NCBI GenBank assembly: GCA_965218945.1
Contig: OZ244718.1
Location: 744,001-808,000, forward strand
Length of the DNA: 64,000 nucleotides
Direction of reading: 5' to 3'
Source: DAOUJW01 sp965218945
Lineage (GTDB): Bacteria; Chloroflexota; Dehalococcoidia; Lucifugimonadales; UBA2985
Numbering within the stretch: the stretch's first letter is position 1; every line of letters starts with the position of its first letter. A program made the translations under genes and the position numbers. This document shows, piece after piece, positions 22,042 through 29,541 of the stretch. The notes under the pieces were generated by a model. It saw nothing but the letters and a program-made list of their open reading frames with translations. It was not told where the DNA came from and ran no database searches.

Positions 22042-24648
22042 ATGCAAGAAAACCAGGACACACAGCCACTCTCCGGCCTTCGAGTAATAGACCTGACCCA
22101 CGGCATCTCCGGCCCGTACTGCACCAAGCTGCTGGCTGATTTCGGGGCCAACGTGATAAAGGTGGAGAAGCCAGGGACGGGTGACTACGCCCGAACCCTC
22201 GGCCCATTCCCACAGGACGTTTCTCACCCTGAGAAGAGCGGCATCTTTCTGTTCCTGAACACCAACAAAAGAAGCGTTACAATCGATCTCAAGACCTCCG
22301 AGGGAGTGGAGGCGCTGAAGAGGCTGGCGAAGGACGCCGACGTCCTGGTGGAGAGCTTCAAGCCCGGCGAGATGGACGAGCTTGGCCTTGGCTACGATAC
22401 CCTGCACGAGATCAACCCAGACCTGATATACACCTCAGTATCCAACTTCGGGCAGACCGGCCCGTACAAGGACTATGTGGGGTCGGAGCTTACCCTGTAC
22501 GCAATGGGCGGCAGGATGACCTCCTCCGGCCTGCCGGACCTGTACCCGCTGAAGCTGGGTGGCAACCACGTCCAGTACCAGGCGGGGAACAACGCTGCTA
22601 TGGCAACCATGTTCGCATGGTACGGACGAAAGTACCAGGGCTTGGGCGGCCAGCAGGTGGACGTCTCCATCTTCGAGTCGCAAATGGCCTCCATCAACGG
22701 TCGCCTGCTTGGCCTCCTCATGTACCAGTACAACGGTGATCGCGGCAAGCGGCTGGGCGGCATTCGACAGGGTTACCCCTCCGGTCCGTATCCCTGCGGT
22801 GACGGATATATCCACGTCTCCGGTGGAGGGCAGAGATGGCCCCTGGCTGTGGCTACCCTCGGTATGCCGGAGCTTCTGGACGACCCTCGATTCGCTCCTC
22901 CTATGGGGCAGTTGGACATGGACGCTCGGGAGGAGTTCGAGATGACAATCTGGCTGCCGTGGCTCCTGGAGAGAACGCAGGAGCAGGTTGTGGAGGAAGG
23001 GCAGGCCAACGGACTTCTCATAACCCCCTTACTCACTTTGGACAAGGTGGTGGAAAACCCGCAGATGGACGCCAGAGGGTATTTTCTGGAGATAGAGCAC
23101 CCGGTGGCAGGAAAGTTCCGCTATCCCGGAGCGCCCGTCTACACCAACGACGACTGGTGGGTGATACGCAGGCCGGCGCCCATGCTGGGCCAGCACAACA
23201 CCGAGGTTCTTCGGGATGAGCTTGGCTACTCCGACGAAGCCGTGAGTCGCATGACCGGGGTAGAAGGCTCTGCGGGGACCACCGGCGGCGTTTCCGGCGC
23301 TACGTCTTCCGCAGGACGCTCGGCAGCTGCGCCCTCCACCAAGAGTGGAAACGGGAAGAAGAAGCTGCCCCTGGAGGGTGTTCGGATAACCGACATGACG
23401 GTCATCTACGCCGGCCCCTACGCAACGATGTTCCTCGGCGATATGGGCGCAGAGGTGATTCGCGTTGAGTCCCTCAACCAGCTTCCGGCCACCAGCCGCG
23501 GCCAGTTCGCCAGACCAAGCAAAGAGTCCCAGGCAAAGGCGGCCACCTCGCCATACCCGGACCGTGATCCGGGCGAGCGCCCCTGGAACCGCTTTGGAGG
23601 CTTCACCCAGCACTCTCGCAACAAGCACGGAATCAGCCTGGACCTGACAGGGCCCGGCGGCCTCGAGACGTTCCGGCGCCTCATTGAGGTGAGCGACATC
23701 TTCATTGAGAACAACGCCTTTGGTTCCATGGACCGTCTGGGCGTATCCTGGCCGACGGTCAGCCAGTGGAACCCCAGACTCATAATGATCTCCGCTACGG
23801 GCTTCGGGCAGACCGGCCCCTGGAACTACTACCGGGGAATCGGAAGCCAGTTTGAGGCCGCCACCGGCCACGCTTCCGTCACCGGCTACCCCAACATGGA
23901 CGCCGAGGGAATCCCGGGCTCCGTCGCTTCCGACGCCTCTACCGGCGTCACCCTGGCTATTGCGGCGGTCATGGCGCTACACCAGCGCGAGAAGACGGGC
24001 AGGGGAGTGCGCTTGGACGTGGCCCTTGGGGAGAACTTCATGCCGCACCTGGGCGAGCTGTTCATGGACTACACCATCAACGGCCGTGTGGCGTCCTCGC
24101 CGGGCAACCGCGATCCCTGGTTTGTCCAGGGCGCATACAAGTGTGCTGGGGACGACGAATGGATCGCCATCTCCATCGGCAGGATCGAGCAGTGGCACGC
24201 GCTCTGCCGGGTGATGGGTCGCCCGGAGCTGGTTGAAGACGAGCGATTCGAGGACATGACCAGCCTGCGAACCCATCACGACGACTTCGACCGCATAGTC
24301 GGGGAGTGGACCGTCGACAAGGACCCGATTGAGCTGTTCCACACGCTTCAGAAGGAGGGTGTCTTAGCCGGGCCGCTGCTTCACGAAATCCACGCCTTCA
24401 ACGACCCCCATCTGAAGGAGAGAGGCTTCTTTGTGGAGGTCACGGCTCCGGAGGTGGGCACGCACCTGTATCCCAGCACCACCTTCAAGATGTCCGAGAC
24501 ACCCTTCGAGGTGCGCAAGCCTCCCGTGCGGTTGGGAGAGGACAACGACTACGTGTACCGCGAGGTCATTGGGCTGACAGAGGAGGAGTACGACCGGCTG
24601 AAGGCGGCGGGCCAGATAGGGATGGACTACGCCCCCCACGTGGTGTAA
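22042..24648 (+). CDS. Double CaiB/BaiF CoA-transferase fusion; first half lacks the catalytic Asp
   Basis: The 868-residue protein is two family III CoA-transferase units in one chain. Start 22042 has AGGAG eight bases upstream. Unit 1 (about 10-410) opens LSGLRVIDLTHGISGPYCTKLL; unit 2 (about 455-868) opens LEGVRITDMTVIYAGPYATM; between them is a Gly/Ser/Ala/Thr-rich linker of about 35 residues ending in KSGNGKKK. Aligned by eye with the neighbours, the Asp that forms the aspartyl-CoA intermediate is present in unit 2 (D631, SDASTG) but replaced by Gln in unit 1 (Q178, VQYQAG). Family III enzymes are intertwined dimers, so the fusion may be a built-in heterodimer with one active site. Substrate unknown. 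It is alone in its transcription unit. Confidence 0.92.
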   Translation: MQENQDTQPLSGLRVIDLTHGISGPYCTKLLADFGANVIKVEKPGTGDYARTLGPFPQDVSHPEKSGIFLFLNTNKRSVTIDLKTSEGVEALKRLAKDADVLVESFKPGEMDELGLGYDTLHEINPDLIYTSVSNFGQTGPYKDYVGSELTLYAMGGRMTSSGLPDLYPLKLGGNHVQYQAGNNAAMATMFAWYGRKYQGLGGQQVDVSIFESQMASINGRLLGLLMYQYNGDRGKRLGGIRQGYPSGPYPCGDGYIHVSGGGQRWPLAVATLGMPELLDDPRFAPPMGQLDMDAREEFEMTIWLPWLLERTQEQVVEEGQANGLLITPLLTLDKVVENPQMDARGYFLEIEHPVAGKFRYPGAPVYTNDDWWVIRRPAPMLGQHNTEVLRDELGYSDEAVSRMTGVEGSAGTTGGVSGATSSAGRSAAAPSTKSGNGKKKLPLEGVRITDMTVIYAGPYATMFLGDMGAEVIRVESLNQLPATSRGQFARPSKESQAKAATSPYPDRDPGERPWNRFGGFTQHSRNKHGISLDLTGPGGLETFRRLIEVSDIFIENNAFGSMDRLGVSWPTVSQWNPRLIMISATGFGQTGPWNYYRGIGSQFEAATGHASVTGYPNMDAEGIPGSVASDASTGVTLAIAAVMALHQREKTGRGVRLDVALGENFMPHLGELFMDYTINGRVASSPGNRDPWFVQGAYKCAGDDEWIAISIGRIEQWHALCRVMGRPELVEDERFEDMTSLRTHHDDFDRIVGEWTVDKDPIELFHTLQKEGVLAGPLLHEIHAFNDPHLKERGFFVEVTAPEVGTHLYPSTTFKMSETPFEVRKPPVRLGEDNDYVYREVIGLTEEEYDRLKAAGQIGMDYAPHVV

Positions 24649-24654
24649 CCCGCG

Positions 24655-25323
24655 CTAGCGAAAGAGCGCCTGCGCCCCCTGCCCTATGCCAAGCTCCTGT
24701 GCCAGGCCGGCGTTCATCTCAATGGCGTACCTGGCGGGCTCGGCGGAGCGGTAGACGGTCAGCTCAGAGTCCGGCGCGTCAACCTGTGGCGTCATGGTCT
24801 GCACGTCGACCACTACTCCGTTGGAGTCCAAGTACAGGATGTCCAATGGAATGAGGGTGTTCTTCATCCAGAATCCCCGGTAGGCTTCCTCCTGGAATAT
24901 GAAGAGCATGGCAGAGTCCTGCGCCAGGTTTTCGCGATTCATAAGCCCTCGCGCCCGCTCCGCCGGAGTGCGCGCCACCTCCAGCCGGAAGATCCGCCCA
25001 CCTAGAAGCGCCTCCTGAACGTCCCCAATCCCATCGGCAGGGTCCGGTGCAACAAAGCCGGCCAGCACATCGGGGGTGGGTGTGTTTGTTGGATGGACTG
25101 TGGCCGTTGGGAGGGACGCGACAGTGGGCAGCGATGCGACGGTGGGTAGGGGCGCTACTGTGGGCAGAGGTGTGACGGTGGGCAGCGATGCGACAGTGGG
25201 CAGAGGCGCGACGGTAGGGCCAGGGACGTTCGCGGGCGTTTGAGTCGCACGATTCCCGTCGCAGGCCGCGGCAAGGATGGCTATGGCCGCCAGGCAAAGG
25301 CTCACTGCCGCTACTCGCCTCAA
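24655..25323 (-). CDS. DUF192 family lipoprotein with hexapeptide-repeat linker
   Basis: The C-terminal half is a DUF192 domain: ARTPAERARGLMNRENLAQDSAMLFIF, GFWMKNTLIPLDILYLDSNGVVVDV and ARYAIEMNAGLAQELGIG, a small barrel of unknown function. Upstream is a lipoprotein signal, RRVAAVSLCLAAIAILAAAC, whose last Cys would be lipidated. Between them sits a Pro/Thr linker made of about seven LPTVAP/LPTVAS hexapeptides. The start is uncertain: a TTG at 25323 gives a clean signal peptide, while the open frame extends to a TTG at 25434 without a ribosome-binding site. The protein is expected on the outer face of the membrane. It is convergent with the double CoA-transferase. Confidence 0.85.
   Translation of the reverse strand: MRRVAAVSLCLAAIAILAAACDGNRATQTPANVPGPTVAPLPTVASLPTVTPLPTVAPLPTVASLPTVASLPTATVHPTNTPTPDVLAGFVAPDPADGIGDVQEALLGGRIFRLEVARTPAERARGLMNRENLAQDSAMLFIFQEEAYRGFWMKNTLIPLDILYLDSNGVVVDVQTMTPQVDAPDSELTVYRSAEPARYAIEMNAGLAQELGIGQGAQALFR
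25098..25221 (-). repeat. 18-bp minisatellite inside the DUF192 lipoprotein gene
   Basis: About seven imperfect 18-bp units, of the type GACAGTGGGCAGCGATGC on the plus strand, encode the hexapeptide repeat LPTVAS/LPTVAP. Units differ mainly at third positions, so the array is in frame and selected at protein level. Copy number may vary between strains. Confidence 0.8.
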
Positions 25324-25446
25324 CTCGACTGCCTTTTGCAGAACATGGTCGCGGTATTCTAGCAGGAACAAGGGCCATAACCCATCATGCCTCCTGACTA
25401 TTTCATCGTCACTACCGCCTCCTTGCGTGATCAATTGTGGTTCTCC

Positions 25447-27131
25447 GTAGGGGCGCTTCGCGGAGCTTGTCTCAGAAGTCAGGCGGGGTGTAATAAGTTA
25501 GGGTATAGTTGGAAGTGACAACCGCCGCTGGAGGACTAAAGATATGCCACTGCGTCCGATGGGTCGAGAGCAATCTTGGATACTGCCTCCCAGTCTTGAT
25601 GAGTTGGTGCCGGCAGACCATCCGGTGCGATTTGTAGCGGAGTTCGTGGACGGCTTGAGTCGTGAGGAGTGGTTGGAAATGGGGATTGACGTGGATGGGG
25701 GTTTGATGGGAGCGCCGTCCTATCATCCCAGGGCGCTTCTTGGGGCGTGGCTGTACGGATTCATGCGAGGGGTGCGTTCGAGTCGGAAGCTGGAGGCAGC
25801 GTGTCGGGAACAGATACCCTTTCTGTGGCTGAGCGGGCGACAGTGTCCGGACCACAACACCCTGTGGCGGTTCTACAAGGGAAATCGGCAGGAGATGCGG
25901 AGGCTGCTTAAGCGAACGGTGAAGACGGCTGTGAGTCTGGAACTGGTGGAGTTGGCCCTGCAGGCGGTGGACGGCACGAAGGTGTGGGCGAACGCCAGTG
26001 GGGACAGGACCCTGGATGCGGAAGGTCTGAGGCGATTGCTGGAGCGGGTGGAGAAGGCCATAGAGGATATGGAGGCTCAGAACGAGGGTGGAGGGGAAGG
26101 CGGACCGGCACAGATGCCGCCGGAGTTGTCGGAGAAGATGGAGTTGAGAGAGCGGGTGCGTAGAGCGATGAAGGAGCTTGAGGAGGATGAGGGTTCCAAC
26201 CGGGTGAACCTCACCGACGGGGACGCTCGGCTGATGAAGGGGCGAGAGAGGATAGGCCCTGGGTACAACGCCCAGGCGATGGTGTCGCCCACGGAGAGCG
26301 AAGCGGGGACTAAGGGTATGTTGATAACGGCGGTGGCGGTGACGACCGCCCCCAACGACCACTCGCAGTTGGTTCCGATGCTGGAGGTGGCGGAGGAGAC
26401 GACGGGTGTCAGGGCTGAGGTGACGTTGGCGGATGCGGGCTATCATTCGGGGATCAACCTGGAGGAAGGCGAAGTAAGGGGGCAGCAGGTGATGATGCCG
26501 GAGTCGCAGCAACGAGCGCTTTCGCACCCTTACCACAAGGACCGGTTCATCTACGACGAGGAGAGGGACAGCTACGAGTGTCCCCATGGGGAGCGTCTGC
26601 GGTTCACGCGGATGAAGAGCACGCGAGGGGTGCTGATGCGTCTGTACCGCTCCTCTGGGAAGGTGTGTCGGAGGTGTCCTGCCTTTGGGGTGTGCACAGT
26701 AGATGGTCGTCACGGGCGAGCCATTGAAGCGGGTCCCCACGAAGGGGCACTGCGTCGTCACAGAGAGTTGATGCTCACGCACCGGGCCAAGGAGAGCTAC
26801 TGGCGCAGGAAGGGCCTCGTAGAGCCGGTCTTCGGGATTATCAAGGAGCAGTTGGGAGTGCGGAGGTTCCTTTTGCGGGGTCTTCAGAACGTGTCGGCCG
26901 AGTGGTCGCTGCTGGGGGTGGCCTTCAACCTGCGCACCCTGTGGAAGGCGTGGGCTGACCGGGGTATACGGAACAGGGGGGCCCGGACCAAGCATATTCC
27001 AAAGAGCAAACTCAGCCCACCGTGGGCTGTCATACCTACATTTGGCGCATACCCTCTTGCCTTACCCAGCCGGACCATCTACCTTATCCCCCAACCAGAC
27101 CTGTGAGACAGACTCCGCGAAGCGCCCCTAC
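25447..27131 (+). mobile_element. IS1182-like insertion sequence, apparently complete
   Basis: The 1685-bp element is bounded by 34-bp inverted repeats at 25447-25480 and 27098-27131 that match at 30 of 34 positions and both begin GTAGGGGCGCTTCGCGGAG. It contains one transposase gene with an intact reading frame, whose stop codon lies inside the right repeat. I could not find a convincing target duplication: the flanking tetranucleotides are CTCC and ACGA. It sits between the DUF192 gene and the two-component operon and interrupts no recognisable gene. Intact frame and well-matched ends suggest recent activity. Confidence 0.88.
25544..27106 (+). CDS. IS1182-family DDE transposase
   Basis: The 520-residue transposase belongs to the IS1182/IS5-related DDE group. 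N-terminal landmarks are PADHPVRFVAEFVD and the YHPRALLGAWLYGFMRG segment. Catalytic candidates are Asp in QAVDGTKVWANAS, Asp in TLADAGYHSG, and Glu in RKGLVEPVFGIIKEQLG, the typical C-terminal DDE Glu box. Residues about 180-235 are a Glu-rich helical insertion. A CxxC cluster, CRRCPAFGVC, precedes the last catalytic block as in other members. The C-terminal 45 residues extend into the right end of the element. All catalytic positions seem present. Confidence 0.93.
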   Translation: MPLRPMGREQSWILPPSLDELVPADHPVRFVAEFVDGLSREEWLEMGIDVDGGLMGAPSYHPRALLGAWLYGFMRGVRSSRKLEAACREQIPFLWLSGRQCPDHNTLWRFYKGNRQEMRRLLKRTVKTAVSLELVELALQAVDGTKVWANASGDRTLDAEGLRRLLERVEKAIEDMEAQNEGGGEGGPAQMPPELSEKMELRERVRRAMKELEEDEGSNRVNLTDGDARLMKGRERIGPGYNAQAMVSPTESEAGTKGMLITAVAVTTAPNDHSQLVPMLEVAEETTGVRAEVTLADAGYHSGINLEEGEVRGQQVMMPESQQRALSHPYHKDRFIYDEERDSYECPHGERLRFTRMKSTRGVLMRLYRSSGKVCRRCPAFGVCTVDGRHGRAIEAGPHEGALRRHRELMLTHRAKESYWRRKGLVEPVFGIIKEQLGVRRFLLRGLQNVSAEWSLLGVAFNLRTLWKAWADRGIRNRGARTKHIPKSKLSPPWAVIPTFGAYPLALPSRTIYLIPQPDL

Positions 27132-27350
27132 ACGAAGCGCCCACTGAACGCCCTGAAGAACCTGAAGCGGTGCGCCGGCTTCAACCCAATCACAAAATCC
27201 CCCGGGTGTCATAGGCCGGTCTTAAGAGTTTTGTAATATTTTTCATCTTCCTGCAACCTTACTGGCCTACTATAGACGTAGACGAACTTTAAATGTTGTT
27301 CAGACCTTTAGAGCGTCCGGGTGTATACTGGAAGGACAAGGGAGGGAATG

Positions 27351-28034
27351 ATGGAGAGAGTGCTTGTGGTAGACGATGAGCCAACCGTCACGGAGGTGGT
27401 GGAGCGGTACTTGAGCCTGGAGGGGTACGACGTGTCCCTGGCAGCCAACGGACATGATGCGCTGAGGCTGACCCAGGAGTGGGCGCCCGACCTGGTGGTC
27501 CTGGACCTGATGCTGCCCGGTGTGGACGGCCTGGAGGTGTGCCGGCAGATTCGCAGGGATAGCCAGGTCCCCATCATCATGCTGACCGCCAAGGGGGACG
27601 AGACCGACCGGATTGTGGGGCTGGAACTGGGCGCCGACGACTACGTGACCAAGCCCTTCAGTCCCCGGGAGCTTGTGGCGCGAGTCAAGACCGTTCTGAG
27701 ACGGATATCCTCCGGACCGACCCAGACGACGGGCGGGACGCTGCGCTTCGATCAGCTTACCGTCAATCCGCAGACCCGCGTGGTGACAATCAAGGCAGGT
27801 GACGTGTCGCTGACTGGCAAGGAGTTCGACCTCCTATTCTTCCTGGCTTCAAACCCGGGGCAGGTGTTCACTCGCGAGCAGCTGATGGACAAGGTGTGGG
27901 ACTACTCATACGCCGGGGACTCCAGCACCGTCACCGTCCACATCCGGCGTTTGAGGGAGAAGGTGGAGGCGGAGCCGGTGAAGCCGAGATACATCAAGAC
28001 AGTCTGGGGTATAGGATACAAGTTCGAGGAGTGA
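27351..28034 (+). CDS. OmpR/PhoB-family response regulator
   Basis: This is a 227-residue two-domain response regulator. The receiver domain (1-120) has the acidic pair DDE at 8-10, phospho-acceptor D52 in VVLDLMLPG, Thr in MLTAK and K101 in YVTKPF. The winged-helix DNA-binding domain (about 130-227) has LTGKEFDLLFFLASNPGQVFTREQLMDKVW, VTVHIRRLREKVE and the terminal IKTVWGIGYKFEE. The start at 27351 is chosen because GGAGGG lies five bases upstream; an adjacent ATG at 27348 is too close. Its stop overlaps the ATG of the histidine kinase (TGATG), so translation is coupled. The 244-base region upstream is AT-rich, but I could not define a promoter or PhoB-type box. Confidence 0.95.
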   Translation: MERVLVVDDEPTVTEVVERYLSLEGYDVSLAANGHDALRLTQEWAPDLVVLDLMLPGVDGLEVCRQIRRDSQVPIIMLTAKGDETDRIVGLELGADDYVTKPFSPRELVARVKTVLRRISSGPTQTTGGTLRFDQLTVNPQTRVVTIKAGDVSLTGKEFDLLFFLASNPGQVFTREQLMDKVWDYSYAGDSSTVTVHIRRLREKVEAEPVKPRYIKTVWGIGYKFEE

Positions 28035-29299
28035 TGCGCATGGCCGGAGTATCGCGGAGCGTGGCTCTGGCAGCGGCCACGCTCCTTGGCATGACAACCC
28101 TGGTTGTACTGCTTACCGTCGTGTTGCTGAGTCCTCCGCTGAAGGACCTGGTAGCTATTGCTTCGTTTCTCCTGCTATCCGGAGGCGCAACCGTGTTCCT
28201 TGGGCTGGTTGCGCCCAGGCTGCCGTCGCCGCCCTGGCTTGGCTCGCTGCGCTCCAAGTTCTTTTTCGTATCGGTGGTCACCGCCATCCTGGCCCTGGTC
28301 AACGTGGGCTTCACGGCCGTGCTCATGTTCCTGTCGGGCCACGACCTCGCCCTTCTTGCGGGACTTCTCGGATTCTCCGTGGGGATTGCGATCTTCGTCG
28401 CCTTCGCCCTCTCCGAGCAGACCTCCCGCTCCATACGTGAGCTTGTGGACGGCGTCCGTCGCATGAGCGCCGGAAGGCTGGACTCGCGGGTGTCCATCCA
28501 GACCAACGACGAAGTTGGAGAGCTGGCCTCTGCCTTCAACACAATGACGGACAGATTGAGGAGCAGTTTTAGCCGGGAGCGGGAGCTTGAGCAGGCGCGC
28601 AGGGAGCTTGTCTCTGCCGTCTCCCACGACCTGCGGACGCCCCTGGCGTCCATCAGGGTGATGCTGGAGAGCATAAACGACGGCGTCGTCAGCGATCCAG
28701 CCACGGTGGGACGATACATACGCACGTCTCTGACGGAGGTTGAGAACCTGAGCCAGCTGGTCAACGACTTGTTCGAGCTCTCCCAGATAGACGCCGGAGT
28801 CCTGGAGCTGCACATGGAGGCTGCGTCTCTACAGGATCTTATCTCGGACACGCTGGAGAGCATGTCCGCACAGGCCGCGGTGCATAACCTGAGCTTGAAG
28901 GGGAGCCTGGACGGGGAGATCACGCCCGTTGTTATGGACACCAGGAGAGTCCAGCGCGTGCTCTACAACCTGGTGCAGAACTCCATCCGGCACACGCCGC
29001 CCGACGGCACCATTCAGATACGAGCCAGGGATGTCGGCGCGGAGGTGCAGGTGGAGGTCGCCGACACGGGCGAAGGCATACAGGAGGAGGACCTGTCCCG
29101 CCTGTTCGAATGGTCGTATCGGACGGACCGTTCGCGCTCACGGGAGTCGGGCGGCGCGGGCCTGGGACTGAGCATAGCAAGGGGGATAGTTGAGGCGCAC
29201 GGCGGGCGCATCTGGGTCGAGAGCGTGGTTGGGCAGGGGAGCACCTTCAGCTTTACGCTGCCGAAGGCGCAGGCGAGCGGCGCGGCGGCCGGAGGGTAG
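28034..29299 (+). CDS. Membrane sensor histidine kinase
   Basis: This is a 421-residue HAMP-type kinase, partner of the response regulator. Four hydrophobic segments fill about residues 8-125, with almost no extracellular loop. A HAMP domain follows (about 130-180, ending NDEVGELASAFNTMTDRL). The HisKA box SHDLRTPLASI carries H198. The ATPase domain has the N box NLVQNSIRHTPPDG, G1 VADTGEGI, the F-box-like LSRLFEWSYR, and G2 GGAGLGLSIARGIVEAHGG. The lack of a large sensor loop suggests it senses within or at the membrane, or through a partner. GAGGAG lies just before the overlapping ATG. The signal and regulon cannot be inferred. Confidence 0.94.
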   Translation: MRMAGVSRSVALAAATLLGMTTLVVLLTVVLLSPPLKDLVAIASFLLLSGGATVFLGLVAPRLPSPPWLGSLRSKFFFVSVVTAILALVNVGFTAVLMFLSGHDLALLAGLLGFSVGIAIFVAFALSEQTSRSIRELVDGVRRMSAGRLDSRVSIQTNDEVGELASAFNTMTDRLRSSFSRERELEQARRELVSAVSHDLRTPLASIRVMLESINDGVVSDPATVGRYIRTSLTEVENLSQLVNDLFELSQIDAGVLELHMEAASLQDLISDTLESMSAQAAVHNLSLKGSLDGEITPVVMDTRRVQRVLYNLVQNSIRHTPPDGTIQIRARDVGAEVQVEVADTGEGIQEEDLSRLFEWSYRTDRSRSRESGGAGLGLSIARGIVEAHGGRIWVESVVGQGSTFSFTLPKAQASGAAAGG

Positions 29300-29355
29300 G
29301 GAGGTAGAGGTTTCTCGCGTAGCGCATTAAGTCGTCCCGGAAGAAGTACATCTAC

Positions 29356-29463
29356 TGTCATTCCGAACGGAGCGCAGCGAAGTGAGGAATCCAAAGCCTT
29401 ATCTGTAAGTCCAATGCTGTTCTGGACGAAGCTCTTAGATTCCTCGCTTCGCTCGGAATGACA
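29356..29463. repeat. Intergenic palindromic repeat, TGTCATTCCG...CGGAATGACA type
   Basis: The element is 108 bp with inverted ends TGTCATTCCG and CGGAATGACA. Nested inverted arms include GCGCAGCGAAGTGAGGAATC on the left and GATTCCTCGCTTCGCTCGG on the right. It is related in layout to the repeat at 4402-4498 but not in detail. It fills much of the 29300-29541 gap between convergent genes and may form a long hairpin that ends transcription from both sides. Confidence 0.7.
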
Positions 29464-29541
29464 TTCAACGTAGCCTCGGATAAGTTTGGACAAACTTCCT
29501 TGTGGGGAAAGGCGCCTAAGTGCCCACACTGAGTACCGTAC

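Noticed and set aside
25098..25221. Possible CRISPR-like array from regular 18-bp repeats
   Set aside because: Units are contiguous with no spacers and encode an in-frame Pro/Thr linker; this is a coding minisatellite.
25472..26995. 507-residue open frame antisense to the transposase
   Set aside because: The sense strand encodes an intact DDE transposase; the antisense protein is Pro/His/Leu-rich with no domain.
27132..27350. Pho-box-like sequence upstream of the response regulator
   Set aside because: The region is AT-rich, but I could not find repeated boxes at regular spacing.
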